From NCBI RefSeq assembly GCF_003097355.1, contig NZ_PYUI01000024.1, forward strand, positions 1 through 64,000: a stretch of DNA of 64,000 nt. The letters run 5' to 3'. Under the pieces are notes generated by a model, which made no database searches, was not told the DNA's origin, and was given only the letters and a program-made list of their open reading frames with translations. The position numbers and the translations under genes are program-made. Shown here one piece after another: positions 48,611 through 57,740 of the stretch. Numbering within the stretch: the stretch's first letter is position 1; each line of letters starts with the position of its first letter. Source of the DNA: Arthrobacter sp. H-02-3. Its GTDB lineage: Bacteria > Actinomycetota > Actinomycetes > Actinomycetales > Micrococcaceae.

Positions 48611-49114
48611 TTAGGCGGGATTCAAACCCCTGGCATATGCCGCCTGCCCCACGTGCTGGAGGCAGTCGGCAATCGTGCTGACCAGCCGCACCCCAAGCGT
48701 GACGGGCGGGTCCCATCGCGTATCGACGATGCGGTCGAAGTCCTCGTCGCCGAGCGGCGTCAGGAACCCCACGGTCTGCCGGTGAACGGCGTCGTAGTAG
48801 TCGAACAACAGCTGCCGGGAAACCCGCACCGCGTCGACCTGGCTGCTCGAATGGCCGTAGCCGGTGTCGCGTTTGGGCAGCGGAAGGTCGAATCTGCCGG
48901 CGAACCCCTGCGAGGTCCAGACCTGTTCCAGGCCTGCGGCGGAGGCGAGTTGCGCGTCTTCGACCCGGCTGAGGTGCCAGATCAGCCATGCCATCGAATT
49001 TCCGTTACCCGCCGGCCGGCGCACCAGAGTCTCGTCGTCGACGCCCTCCAGCGCGGCGGCCACGGTCTCATGGATGCGGCCGAAGGCGTCCAGCAGCAGT
49101 TCGTTGGATTTCAT
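48611..49114 (-). CDS. DinB-fold mycothiol transferase-like protein (DUF664)
   Basis: A 167-residue four-helix-bundle protein. The metal-binding His residues lie in MAWLIWHLSRVEDAQLA and DCLQHVGQAAYARGL, matching DUF664/DinB_2 proteins, many of which transfer mycothiol or bacillithiol. ATG 49114 has GAGGGG upstream. Together with the gene at 47899 it makes a pair of DinB-fold proteins that suggest thiol-dependent detoxification, but their convergent order argues against a shared operon. Confidence 0.85.
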   Translation of the reverse strand: MKSNELLLDAFGRIHETVAAALEGVDDETLVRRPAGNGNSMAWLIWHLSRVEDAQLASAAGLEQVWTSQGFAGRFDLPLPKRDTGYGHSSSQVDAVRVSRQLLFDYYDAVHRQTVGFLTPLGDEDFDRIVDTRWDPPVTLGVRLVSTIADCLQHVGQAAYARGLNPA

Positions 49115-49188
49115 CGAGTCCCCTCACGGTGCATCATCGCTGAGTCCCCATGCTTGCACGGAAGCCGCAGCGGTGGGTAGGGCCGGCC

Positions 49189-51000
49189 CTACGCCGAGGC
49201 GGTCACGTGGTCCGCGGGCTCCTCATCCCCCGCGGTACGCTCAGGGGCCAGGCTGCTGTCGTCTTCGTAGTGTGTCGCGTTGGCGAGGTCGCGGCCTGCG
49301 ATGTAGCCGAACGTCAGGGCTGGTCCGAGGTTGATGCCGCCGGCCGGGTAATGGCCGCCCATGACGGATGCCTGGTCATTTCCGGCGACATAGAGGCCTG
49401 CAATGGGCCTTCCGGCGGTGTCCAGTACCCGGGCGCGCGAGTCGGCGGCGAGTCCCGCGAAGGTGCCGAAGGATCCCGGCACGATCTTTACCGCGTAGAA
49501 CGGCCCCTTTTCGAGCGGGCGCAGCGACGGGTTGGGCGTGTTCTTCGGGTCCCCGCCGTAGCGGTTGAATTCGCTGGCGCCGCGGTCGAAGTCGGGGTCG
49601 ACGCCCTTGCGGGCGTTCTTGTTGAAGTCTGCGACGGTCTTTGCGAGGCTTTCCGGGTCGATGCCGCAGGCAACGGCGAGTTCCTCGATGGTCCGGCCTT
49701 TCTTGAGGTAGCCGGAGCGCAGGAAGGGGAAGAGCGGCACGGGAAGCGGCTTGGCCATGCCCAGCGGGAACTTGCGCACGAACGCGGCGTCGGCGATCTG
49801 CCAGGCCTCGACGGGTTCGCCGTCCAGGGTCGCGTTGAGCATTCCCTCGACGTAGTCGTAGTAGCCGTTGGCCTCGTTCACGAACCTGCGTCCGTCCGCG
49901 CGCACGCCGATGCTGCCGGGTTTGGCGCGGTCCATGATGTGCGGGAACGTCCCGGTGCGTCCGCTGCGGTACGGGACCAGGGAGACCGGGCACCAGGCGG
50001 CCGGGGAGTTCATGTCGGTGTCGAACCTGGCGCCCACGGCCTGGGCCATGGTGATGCCGTCGCCCGTGGTCTCCTTCGGCGCCAGCGTCCAGTGCTCGCG
50101 CCCGGTGGGGGTCTTGGGGAACAGCGCGGCGCGCCGGGTGACGTCGTTCGGGAAGCCGCCGGCGGCCAGCACGACGCCGCGCGCGGCGTTGATCTGCAGC
50201 TCGCCTTCCGGTGAGCTCACCACAGCTCCGGTCACTTTGCCGGAAGCGTCCGTGATCAGGCGTTTCGCGGGGGTGGAGACGCGGATGTCCACGCCGAGGT
50301 CATCGGCGGATTTCATGAGCCGGCCGGTGAGCGCGGTGCCGTTGACCAGCTGCATGTTGCGCCGGTGGATCAGGAGATCCAGCAGGTGCAGGCCCACCCG
50401 CCAGCCGGCGTGGAAGAGTCCTTGGACGTTGCCCTGGGAGGCGGAGAGGAACTTGGTGAGGTCCGGGCCGGCCATGATGCCCATGCCCAGGAAGGAGGTC
50501 TCGTAGAGCTGGTGGCGCATCTTGGCGCGCAACTCGGGCCTGATCCGCCGGGCGTTGAACGGCTTGGGCCCCACCGAGCGGTGCCCGGTGCCGGCACCGG
50601 GCGTGCTGCCGTAGATGTCCTTGATTTTGGCGCCGGGGACAAACTGCAGGCTGGTCTTGTCGTGGAAGAAGCCGACCATGTGCGGGACGGCCTCAAGGAA
50701 CGCGTCCACCTTGTCGTCGCGGTAGTTCCCGCCCAGCCGGTGGCGCAGGTAGGTGCGGAAGAGTTCGCGGTCCTCGTTGACGCCGTCGGCCTTGGCCAGC
50801 GGGTTCCCCGGGGTCCAGGCCCAGCCGCCGGACCACGAGGTGGCGCCGCCGCAGACATCGGCCTTTTCAACAACAATGACTTTCAGCCCGTGGTAGGCGG
50901 CCGTGACCGCGGCGGACAGGCCGCCGGCTCCGGAGCCCACCACCAGGACGTCACAGTCCAGGCTGGTGCGGTCATGATGGGTGTCTAGGGATGCAGGCAT
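49189..51000 (-). CDS. FAD-dependent oxidoreductase, 3-ketosteroid-delta-1-dehydrogenase-like
   Basis: A 603-residue flavoprotein: FAD motif VLVVGSGAGGLSAAVTAAYHG, VEKADVCGGATSWSGG, the substrate-domain segments GFFHDKTSLQFVPGAKI and KFPLGMAKPLPVP, and the C-terminal FAD site VMGGHYPAGGINLGPALTF. The family removes hydrogens from a cyclohexanone-type ring to give an enone. Steroid substrates are not implied, because no other steroid gene lies nearby. It is the last gene of an eight-gene operon that starts with a transporter at 59113, 11 bp after the aldo/keto reductase stop. In this setting it may desaturate a cyclic polyol-derived ketone. Confidence 0.87.
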   Translation of the reverse strand: MPASLDTHHDRTSLDCDVLVVGSGAGGLSAAVTAAYHGLKVIVVEKADVCGGATSWSGGWAWTPGNPLAKADGVNEDRELFRTYLRHRLGGNYRDDKVDAFLEAVPHMVGFFHDKTSLQFVPGAKIKDIYGSTPGAGTGHRSVGPKPFNARRIRPELRAKMRHQLYETSFLGMGIMAGPDLTKFLSASQGNVQGLFHAGWRVGLHLLDLLIHRRNMQLVNGTALTGRLMKSADDLGVDIRVSTPAKRLITDASGKVTGAVVSSPEGELQINAARGVVLAAGGFPNDVTRRAALFPKTPTGREHWTLAPKETTGDGITMAQAVGARFDTDMNSPAAWCPVSLVPYRSGRTGTFPHIMDRAKPGSIGVRADGRRFVNEANGYYDYVEGMLNATLDGEPVEAWQIADAAFVRKFPLGMAKPLPVPLFPFLRSGYLKKGRTIEELAVACGIDPESLAKTVADFNKNARKGVDPDFDRGASEFNRYGGDPKNTPNPSLRPLEKGPFYAVKIVPGSFGTFAGLAADSRARVLDTAGRPIAGLYVAGNDQASVMGGHYPAGGINLGPALTFGYIAGRDLANATHYEDDSSLAPERTAGDEEPADHVTASA

Positions 51001-51012
51001 GGTGTTTCTCTT

Positions 51013-51852
51013 TCAGTGGAAGAAGGTGTCGGAGTCCAGGCGCGGGGGCGCCCCGGTGTCGAGTGCGTCGATCGCGTCGAGCTGCTCCTGGCTCAGGCCG
51101 AAGGTGAAGACGTCGAGGTTTTCGCGCTGACGGTCAAGGCTTGCTGACTTGGGCACGGCCACCCGGCCGTGTTGAACGTGCCAGCGCAGCACGATCTGCG
51201 CGGGGGTCTTGCCGAGGTCCCGGGCCGGGCCCGTCACGGCAGGGTGGCTGAGGAAGGCGCCGTTGCGGCCGAGCGGGCTGTAGGCGGCGGTCAGTATGCT
51301 GTGGTCCCGGTGGTAGGCAAGCTGCCGGGGCTGACCGTGTTCGGGGTCGATCTGCACCTGGTTCACCGGAACCTTCAGCCCGGCGGCTTGAACGAGCCGC
51401 AGGTGGGCCGGTTTGAAGTTGGACACGCCCCAGGCCCGGATGGAGCCCTCCTCCACCAGGCGTTGAAGTCCTTCGCAGGCCTCGACGAACCGACCTTGCG
51501 CCGGGTTGGGCCAGTGCACCAGGAAAAGGTCCAGATAGTCGGTCCGGAGGCGCTTCACGGCGTGGCCGAAGGCCTCGCGCACGCCGTCCCGGCTGTGCCA
51601 TTCGGTGTTGAACTTGGTGGTGAGGAACAGCCGGCTGCGCTCGATCCCGCTGCGCCGGATCCCCTCCCCCACGGCGGCCTCATTGGCATAGTTCTCGGCC
51701 GTGTCGATGTGCCGGTAGCCGCTGCCGATCGCTTGGACCACCGCCGCCGCGGCGTCCTCGCCGGTCAGGGGCCAGGTTCCCAGCCCGATGAGCGGGATGC
51801 GGACGCCGGGGGCCAGTTCCGCCGTCGTGATGTCGTCCTTCGTTTCATTCAT
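51013..51852 (-). CDS. Aldo/keto reductase
   Basis: A 279-residue TIM-barrel NADPH reductase with the standard tetrad: Asp and Tyr in YRHIDTAENYAN, Lys in LFLTTKFN, and His in LFLVHWPNP. Further signatures are AWGVSNFKPAHLR, AYSPLGRNG and VPKSASLDRQRENLDVF. It reduces aldehydes or ketones, including sugars and cyclic ketones. Its start overlaps the stop of the TIM-barrel isomerase gene by four bases, so it is translated as part of the shikimate-type operon. Confidence 0.92.
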   Translation of the reverse strand: MNETKDDITTAELAPGVRIPLIGLGTWPLTGEDAAAAVVQAIGSGYRHIDTAENYANEAAVGEGIRRSGIERSRLFLTTKFNTEWHSRDGVREAFGHAVKRLRTDYLDLFLVHWPNPAQGRFVEACEGLQRLVEEGSIRAWGVSNFKPAHLRLVQAAGLKVPVNQVQIDPEHGQPRQLAYHRDHSILTAAYSPLGRNGAFLSHPAVTGPARDLGKTPAQIVLRWHVQHGRVAVPKSASLDRQRENLDVFTFGLSQEQLDAIDALDTGAPPRLDSDTFFH

Positions 51853-52769
51853 CGGAGGCCTGCTTCCTGGAGGATTTCCGCGTCCCGGAGGGTGCTGGCG
51901 GCCGCCAGCACCGCCTCGACGCCGGATTTGAGCCGGCGCGCCCAGCCAAGTTCGCCGAGTTCGGCCACGCGGCGGTCCGACGGCGTCTCCGCACTCAGCG
52001 GGAGGGACTCCGGGAGGGCGGCCACGGCGGCGGCGAGGTCGAAGTCGCCCTCGCCGGGCACCTCGCGTTCCGAGCGGGATTCGGTGACGAGATCCTCGCG
52101 GCTGGCCGGCCGCCGGGCCGGCCCGTCGCACAGCTGCAGCAGTGGCACCAGGTCCGCGTTGGCGCGCAGCTGCTCCCATTGCCCGGCTTCCCCGCTGTCC
52201 CGGCCATCCCGGCCGTTGACCGAGTTGACAGAGGTGACAGAGGTGAAGCCGTTGAACCGGTTGAAGTGCAGGGTGTCCACCACGATCCTGCAGCCGGCCT
52301 GCCGGGCGATGTCCGCGGCCTGGGCGATCGAGGCCACGGGCTGGTAGGAGATCGCCTCAAGGGTCGGGGTGATTCCGAAACCGCGGCCGTCGTCGGTCAT
52401 CCGGGCCAGCGTGTGGACCAGCCGGGCACTGTCCGGATCGGCTCCGGCGACGGTCAGGGATACGGCCCCCAAGGCCTGTCCGGCTTCCATCATCCGCAGC
52501 CAGGCGTCCCGCTGGTCGGTGCCGTCCAGCAGCAGGAATTCGATGTCACGGACACTCACGCCGGTGTCCCGCATCCGGGCCAGGGTTTCCCGCAACATCG
52601 GCGAGCCGGGCTGGAGGTCGTAAGGCCGTTCGGCCGCAGTCACGGGACGGACCCGGGCTCCGATGAAGTCGAAGCCTGCTGCAGCCGCGATGCCGAGCAG
52701 TTGCGGCGGGGCGGTGTTCAGGAGGGACAGTTGGGCGAGCCCCAATGGTCGCCGGGTGCCGTGGGTCAT
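51849..52769 (-). CDS. Sugar-phosphate isomerase/epimerase-like TIM barrel
   Basis: A 306-residue protein of the xylose-isomerase-like barrel family. Candidate metal ligands are Glu in ITPTLEAISYQP, Asp and His in IVVDTLHFNRF, Gln in LLQLCDG and Glu in LPLSAETPSD. The same fold serves IolE, hydroxypyruvate isomerase and 3-dehydroshikimate dehydratase; with a shikimate dehydrogenase in the operon, the dehydratase role is an attractive but unproven option. After the Asp-His strand an odd insert (TSVTSVNSVNGRDGRDSGE) is encoded by a tandem GACAGAGGT repeat at 52227-52244. Both ends overlap neighbours by four bases. Confidence 0.83.
   Translation of the reverse strand: MTHGTRRPLGLAQLSLLNTAPPQLLGIAAAAGFDFIGARVRPVTAAERPYDLQPGSPMLRETLARMRDTGVSVRDIEFLLLDGTDQRDAWLRMMEAGQALGAVSLTVAGADPDSARLVHTLARMTDDGRGFGITPTLEAISYQPVASIAQAADIARQAGCRIVVDTLHFNRFNGFTSVTSVNSVNGRDGRDSGEAGQWEQLRANADLVPLLQLCDGPARRPASREDLVTESRSEREVPGEGDFDLAAAVAALPESLPLSAETPSDRRVAELGELGWARRLKSGVEAVLAAASTLRDAEILQEAGLR
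52227..52244 (-). repeat. Tandem GACAGAGGT repeat inside the TIM-barrel gene
   Basis: Two perfect 9-bp copies lie head to tail and encode the Ser-Val-Thr repetition in the insert after the metal-binding strand. It is in frame and looks like slippage within a surface loop. Confidence 0.8.
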
Positions 52770-54877
52770 GATGCTGCTCCGTTCAGGCTCATCGTCTTGT
52801 TCTCAGTCGTGTTCTCGGTAGGGCTCCCAGTGGTGCCGGGTGTCAGGAGCGCGGCGATGCGCTGGGCTGCGTCGTAACCGCTTTTGACGGCGTTGGAGGC
52901 GATCGCGGGCGTCTGGTCCACGACGGTCCCGGCCAGGGTCACCGGCACTCCGGCGGTGCCGGTCAGTCGCGCGTCCCGGACGTCGGCCGGGACCGAGCCA
53001 TCCAGCGGGACCACTGAGCGTGAGACCAGGACAGGTCCCGGAGCGGCCAGCCATTCGCCTCCGGCCGGAAGGCCCGGCCCGCTGATCCGGACCCGGGCGC
53101 CGTCGTACTCCTCAATGGCCGCGCCCAGGCGGATCCGCACCCGGGGGTTGGCGGTCAGCCGGGGCACGGCCAGGATCTTGGCGCGGCGGCCCGATTCCGG
53201 GGCGATGACTTCCTGCGGTCCCACCAGGAGAACCGCAGTCCCGCGGTCGGCAAGGGTGTCCGCAACGCTCATGGCGACGGAATCGGCGCCCCACATGGTC
53301 ACGGCCTCCGGAGCGGCGGCGCTGCCGTCGAGGATGTCCGCGTGGGCGGCGAGCCACGCCCGCACGTCCAGGACGTTCGGGGAGTCGTCACCGGGGAACC
53401 CGGCGGCCGGCCGTAGCCCGCCGGTGGCGATCACGACGGCGTCTGCCGCGGTGTCACGCACCAGCTCGCCGAGGGCGTCGGTGTCCACGCGAGTGCCCGG
53501 ACGGACGTCGATGCCGAGCCGCGCGTTCTCCTCCGCGGACCATTCGGCGAAGCGGTGGAAGTCCGGCGTGGATTTCATGCGTTCGGCCAGGGCGAACTGA
53601 CCGCCGGGGCGGGCGGCGGCGTCGAGCACGGTCACGTGGGCGCCGGCTTCGGCGAGTTCGCGGGCGGCGGTCAGGCCGGCGGGCCCGGCACCGACCACCA
53701 CAACGCGGGAGCCGTCGCGGACGGCGGGGGTGGGGACGGGGACGCGGGAACGGCCCACGGCCGGGTTGACCGTGCAGGTCACCTGGCCAAGTCCGAGGTT
53801 GTCGATGCAGACGTTGCAGGCAATGCAGGGCCGGTAGCGCTCGCCGCGCAGGACACCGCCCACGAAGGCGGGGTCGGCGTGGATGGCGCGGGCCAGGCTG
53901 ACGAAGTCGCAGGTCCCCTCGCGGAGGACCTCCTCGATGATCTCCGGGGAGTTCAGCCGGCCGGCCATGCCAAGTGGCAGCCCGAATTGGCGGTACGCCT
54001 TGGCGTAGTCGGCCAGGATGCCCGGCTTCCATTCGCCGGACTGCACGATCCATTCGCCGGCTTCGTAGCTGCCGGCGGAGATGTCCAGGAAGTCCAGGTG
54101 TTCCAGGTGGGCCTTGGCGATGATCCCGAGCTGCTGTTCGGCGCTGATTCCCTCGGCAGGACCCTCCACCACCGAGACGCGCAGTCCCACGATCGTGTCC
54201 GGGACAGCTGCCCGTACGGCGTCGATGACCAGGTTCATGAAGCGTTCGGGGGCGGCGAACTCGTCGGTGCGGTGGTTGGAAATCGGCGACATGAACTGGT
54301 GGATCAGGTAGCCGTGGGCTCCGTGGATGTTGATGACGTCGAAGCCTGCCTGCACGGCCCGGCGGGCGGCCTGGGCGTAGGCGTCCGCGAGCTCATAGCA
54401 CTCGGCGGCGGTGAGTTCCCGCGGAACCTCCCCGCCCGCCGTCGCACACGGGACCGGCGACGGTGCCAGGTTCTTGAACCCGGAGACGGCGGCCTGCGCG
54501 GTACGGCCTCCATGGTTGAGTTCGACGGCGGCGAGCGCACCCTCGGCGTGCAGGGCGTCGGTGAGCCGGCGCAGCCCGGGAATCATGGCATCGGTGTGCA
54601 GGCCCAGCTGGTGGGTGCGGCCCTTGCCGTCGGCTCGGACGAAGGTGGCTTCCGTGGTGACCAGGCCGAGGCCGGCCTTGGCCCGGGTGACGAGGTAGTC
54701 AATGTACTGCTCTGTGATGGCGCCCTCGGTGGTGCCGTAGTTGCGCTCCATCGGGGCGGAGGCGAGGCGGTTGCGGAGGGTTTTCGGGGTGCGGCCGTTG
54801 CGGCCCAGCGTCAGGGGCTGTGCGCTCAGGGTTTGGGCGCTCAGGGTTTGGGCGGCGCGGCGGGTGTTGAGTTCCAT
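52766..54877 (-). CDS. OYE/2,4-dienoyl-CoA-reductase-type iron-sulfur flavoprotein
   Basis: A 703-residue enzyme. Residues 20-345 are an old-yellow-enzyme TIM barrel binding FMN (NHGGRTAQAAVSGF, NIHGAHGYLIHQFMSP). A four-cysteine cluster site (Cys351, Cys354, Cys357, Cys368) follows, then an FAD/NAD(P)-binding region (VVVVGAGPAGLTAARELAEAG). This is the plan of dienoyl-CoA reductase, trimethylamine dehydrogenase and related enzymes that reduce or dehydrogenate with internal electron transfer. An enone formed by the partner dehydrogenase could be its substrate. The N-terminus includes LSAQTLSAQ from a 15-bp tandem duplication. It overlaps the TIM-barrel gene by four bases. Confidence 0.9.
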   Translation of the reverse strand: MELNTRRAAQTLSAQTLSAQPLTLGRNGRTPKTLRNRLASAPMERNYGTTEGAITEQYIDYLVTRAKAGLGLVTTEATFVRADGKGRTHQLGLHTDAMIPGLRRLTDALHAEGALAAVELNHGGRTAQAAVSGFKNLAPSPVPCATAGGEVPRELTAAECYELADAYAQAARRAVQAGFDVINIHGAHGYLIHQFMSPISNHRTDEFAAPERFMNLVIDAVRAAVPDTIVGLRVSVVEGPAEGISAEQQLGIIAKAHLEHLDFLDISAGSYEAGEWIVQSGEWKPGILADYAKAYRQFGLPLGMAGRLNSPEIIEEVLREGTCDFVSLARAIHADPAFVGGVLRGERYRPCIACNVCIDNLGLGQVTCTVNPAVGRSRVPVPTPAVRDGSRVVVVGAGPAGLTAARELAEAGAHVTVLDAAARPGGQFALAERMKSTPDFHRFAEWSAEENARLGIDVRPGTRVDTDALGELVRDTAADAVVIATGGLRPAAGFPGDDSPNVLDVRAWLAAHADILDGSAAAPEAVTMWGADSVAMSVADTLADRGTAVLLVGPQEVIAPESGRRAKILAVPRLTANPRVRIRLGAAIEEYDGARVRISGPGLPAGGEWLAAPGPVLVSRSVVPLDGSVPADVRDARLTGTAGVPVTLAGTVVDQTPAIASNAVKSGYDAAQRIAALLTPGTTGSPTENTTENKTMSLNGAAS
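54822..54851 (-). repeat. Perfect 15-bp tandem duplication near the OYE gene start
   Basis: GCGCTCAGGGTTTGG occurs twice in succession (54822-54836 and 54837-54851). It adds five residues in frame, giving LSAQTLSAQ in the N-terminal tail before the barrel. It looks like a recent slippage event with little effect on the fold. Confidence 0.9.
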
Positions 54878-54886
54878 GACTGTTCC

Positions 54887-56011
54887 TTAGCCGGCGACAG
54901 GCGCCGGTGTTTGCTTGGTGGACGGTAGAGCGGCGAAGCGCACGGGTTGCCCGGACCGTGAGGACTCGTAGACGGCGAGCAGGATCCGCAGGGCTTTGGT
55001 GGCGTCGTGGCCGGTGATGGCGGGGTCCGTGCGGTCGCGGAGGGCCTGGACGAAGTCACGGACCTGGGTGGTGTGGTGCGGGATCAGTTGGCCGTTGATG
55101 GTGGCCAGGTCCACATTCGGGTGGACGCCTTCCGGGTGGGCGGGCTCCGCGCTGATCGTCTCCGCCACGGCCCACAAGTCCACGCGGCCGTCGCTGCCTT
55201 CCGGAAATTCGGTGAGGGAGGCGGAAGCGCCCGTCTCCCCCGTGACGCGCAGCTGCACGCCCAGGCTCGGGGATACCGCCGTCGAGGCTTCCAGGGTGGC
55301 CATGGCCCCGGAGGTGAAGGTGATGACGGCGGCGGCCGAGTCTTCCACCTCGATGTGATGGCCGTGCTTGTAGGTGTTGATCCTGCCGTAGACCTCGGCC
55401 ACGTCGCCCATGAACCACTGGAGGAGGTCGATGTAGTGGATGGCCTGGGTCATGAGGACTCCGCCGCCGTCGTTGGCCCAGGTCCCCCGCCAGGCGTCCC
55501 GGGAGTAGTACTCGGGGTCACGGTGCAGCATCACCGAGCACTGGCCCATGATGGGCCGGCCCAGCGTGCCGTCGTCGATCGCGGCGCGGATGCGCTGCGC
55601 CGCCGGCCAGAAGCGGCGCTGGAACAGGACGCCCAGCCTCACTTCCGCGGCATCGCAGGCGGCAACCATGCGCTCCGCGGAGGCCAGTTCGATGGCGATC
55701 GGCTTCTCGCAGAGCACGTGGACCCCGGCGGCGGCAGCCTGCAGCACGACGTCCTCGTGGGTGGGGTGCGGCGTGCAGACGGACACGAGGTCCAGGTCCA
55801 GGTCCAGCAGCTCGCCCACGGTGGCGACGGCCGCCGGAACACCCCAGGCGGCGGCGGTGGCCTGCGCCCGGTCCAGGTCGACGTCGCACACGCCCGTGAT
55901 CTGCACGTTGTCGAGGGCACGGAAGGCCGCCAGGTGGTTGCGCGAAATGGCGCCGCAGCCGGCTATTCCAACGCGGAGCGTGCGGGGGGCCGGGGATGCT
56001 GAGGGGGTCAT
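54887..56011 (-). CDS. Gfo/Idh/MocA-family NAD(P) oxidoreductase
   Basis: A 374-residue two-domain dehydrogenase: Rossmann start LRVGIAGCGAISRNHLAAF, the family signature HVLCEKPIAIELASAE with its catalytic Lys, and a C-terminal alpha/beta domain (GGVLMTQAIHYIDLLQWFMGD, in which the His is the usual proton relay). Such enzymes oxidise a hydroxyl on sugars, inositols and other cyclic polyols. It begins 65 bp after the SDR stop and ends 9 bp before the OYE start, so it is in the middle of the operon. Action on a shikimate-like ring hydroxyl is inferred. Confidence 0.9.
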   Translation of the reverse strand: MTPSASPAPRTLRVGIAGCGAISRNHLAAFRALDNVQITGVCDVDLDRAQATAAAWGVPAAVATVGELLDLDLDLVSVCTPHPTHEDVVLQAAAAGVHVLCEKPIAIELASAERMVAACDAAEVRLGVLFQRRFWPAAQRIRAAIDDGTLGRPIMGQCSVMLHRDPEYYSRDAWRGTWANDGGGVLMTQAIHYIDLLQWFMGDVAEVYGRINTYKHGHHIEVEDSAAAVITFTSGAMATLEASTAVSPSLGVQLRVTGETGASASLTEFPEGSDGRVDLWAVAETISAEPAHPEGVHPNVDLATINGQLIPHHTTQVRDFVQALRDRTDPAITGHDATKALRILLAVYESSRSGQPVRFAALPSTKQTPAPVAG

Positions 56012-56076
56012 CGGAAGAGCCGTCTTTCTGATCCGGGGATCGTGGAGAAATGTGGTGGGCTAAGGTGCTAGCGCAG

Positions 56077-56832
56077 CTAGTACGTGGCGCGGCCCCCGGA
56101 GAGGTCGAACACGACTCCGGTGGTGTAGGAGGCCGCGGGCGAGACGATGAATTCGATAAGTGCAGCGGCTTCGGCGGGTGTGCCGAAACGGCCCATGGGG
56201 ATCTTGGCGGCCTGTGCCGCCTGCTGTTCCGCCGGGACTTCCTGGAACAGCGGTGTCATGACGTTGCCGGGGGCCAGGGCATTGACGGTGACGCCGGTGA
56301 GGGCAAATTCCTTGGCCAGCGACTTCACGAGGCCCAGGATGCCGGCCTTGCTGGCGGAGTAGGCGGGCATGTTGATCACGCCCTCCTTGCCCGCCGTCGA
56401 CGAAAGGTGCAGGAGCCGCCCGTAGCCCGCCGCCGCCATGGCGGGCAGTACCGCCCGGGAGACGATGAAGGCCCCCGTGAGGTTGACCGTCAGGATCCGT
56501 TCGAATTCTTCGACCGTAGTGCCCAGTGCTGAGGCCACCGGCCCCAGGATGCCCGCGCAGTTCACGACGGCGTCGAGGCCGCCCATGGCCTGTACGGCCG
56601 AGGCAACGGCGGCACGAACGGACTCGGGGTCCGTCACGTCCAGCGGAAGTGATCCGGGGTCCTCGCCGGGCCAGCGGGCGGACGGGAGGTCAGCCCCGAT
56701 GACGGCGGCGCCCGACGCCCTGAGACGTTCCGCCGTCGCCAGGCCGATGCCGCTCGCTGCGCCGATGACCAGGCAGCGTGACTCCGCGATGGTGCCGGGT
56801 ATTGCAGTGCCGGGTGCCACGTCTGAACTCAT
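56077..56832 (-). CDS. Short-chain dehydrogenase/reductase
   Basis: A 251-residue classical SDR: cofactor motif GAASGIGLATAERL, NCAGILGP, catalytic Ser in LLHLSSTAGKEG, and YSASKAG with Tyr and Lys. The ending TTGVVFDLSGGRATY is typical. It oxidises or reduces a secondary alcohol or ketone using NAD(P). It overlaps the shikimate dehydrogenase gene by four bases and so is translated with it. Confidence 0.92.
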   Translation of the reverse strand: MSSDVAPGTAIPGTIAESRCLVIGAASGIGLATAERLRASGAAVIGADLPSARWPGEDPGSLPLDVTDPESVRAAVASAVQAMGGLDAVVNCAGILGPVASALGTTVEEFERILTVNLTGAFIVSRAVLPAMAAAGYGRLLHLSSTAGKEGVINMPAYSASKAGILGLVKSLAKEFALTGVTVNALAPGNVMTPLFQEVPAEQQAAQAAKIPMGRFGTPAEAAALIEFIVSPAASYTTGVVFDLSGGRATY

Positions 56833-57740
56833 GAGCGGGCCTCGGCCCGGAAGCTGGCCAGCATGCGTTCGGCGTCGGGCCGGATGCCGGTGAAGAGCTC
56901 GAAGGCGGCGACGGCCTGTCCGACCACCATGCGTCCGCCGTCGAGCACCGCGCAGCCGCGGTCCCGGGCGGCCCTGATCAGTTCAGTGTCGAGGGGCCGG
57001 TAGATGACGTCCGCGACCCAGAGTCCGGAATGGAGAAGTTCGGGATCCACCGGAAGGCCCGGATGGCCGCTCATGCCGATCGGCGTCGTATTCACGAGCC
57101 CGTCGGCTGTCCGGAGGCTCGGGGCCACGGAGTCGGTGCGCGTGACGGACACCTCGCTGTCCGGAAAGTGCGGGGCGAGCCGTGCGGCGAGGCCCTCGGC
57201 CCTGCCCGGTTCGATGTCGGCGATGACCAGCTGCCGGGTGCCGGCGCGGAGGAGTCCATAGGCGACCGCTGCTCCCGCTCCGCCGGCGCCGATCTGGACC
57301 ACCAGGTTGGTCGCGGCGGCGGGGAGGCCGGCCCGGAAGCCGCCGATGAAGCCGAGGTGGTCCGTGTTGTGGCCTACTGCTTTTCCACCGTGGAAGGTGA
57401 TCGTATTCACGGCGCCCAGGATGCGGGCGTCGGGTGAAAGATCATCCAGGCCATCCTGGACCAGCTGCTTGCTGGGGTGGGTGACGTTGAGTCCGTCGTA
57501 GCCGAAGTCGGCTGCGCTGCGGACCAGGGCGGCGGACCGCTCGGCGGGCTGGCCGACGGTGTCGAGGTCGATCACCCGGTAGGTGTAGGACAGGCCGAGC
57601 TGATCGGCTTCAGCCTCATGAAGGCGGGGCGTCAGCGATCCGCCGATGCCGGCGCCCAGCAGGCCGACGACGTGCCGGTGGGTCGGATCGGCAGCCCGGG
57701 GCTCAAACGCCCACGTGCTCTCCAGCGTCTGCAGGCTCAT
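56829..57740 (-). CDS. Shikimate dehydrogenase-family enzyme in a catabolic operon
   Basis: A 303-residue member of the shikimate/quinate dehydrogenase family: GGSLTPRLHEAEADQLGL, catalytic Lys in GLNVTHPSKQ, Asp in GHNTDHLGFIGGF, cofactor site QIGAGGAGAAVAYGLL, and NTTPIGMSGHPG. It interconverts shikimate and 3-dehydroshikimate, or quinate and 3-dehydroquinate. The operon context, behind a metabolite transporter and with no biosynthetic neighbours, suggests a degradative paralogue. The GGSLTPRLHE segment differs from the usual SxSxSP binding site, so the substrate may be modified. It overlaps both neighbours by four bases. Confidence 0.9.
   Translation of the reverse strand: MSLQTLESTWAFEPRAADPTHRHVVGLLGAGIGGSLTPRLHEAEADQLGLSYTYRVIDLDTVGQPAERSAALVRSAADFGYDGLNVTHPSKQLVQDGLDDLSPDARILGAVNTITFHGGKAVGHNTDHLGFIGGFRAGLPAAATNLVVQIGAGGAGAAVAYGLLRAGTRQLVIADIEPGRAEGLAARLAPHFPDSEVSVTRTDSVAPSLRTADGLVNTTPIGMSGHPGLPVDPELLHSGLWVADVIYRPLDTELIRAARDRGCAVLDGGRMVVGQAVAAFELFTGIRPDAERMLASFRAEARS

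Noticed and set aside
49189..51000. Steroid catabolism suggested by the ketosteroid-dehydrogenase-like gene
   Set aside because: No other steroid-degradation gene is present in the window, and the operon partners point to a polar cyclic substrate.
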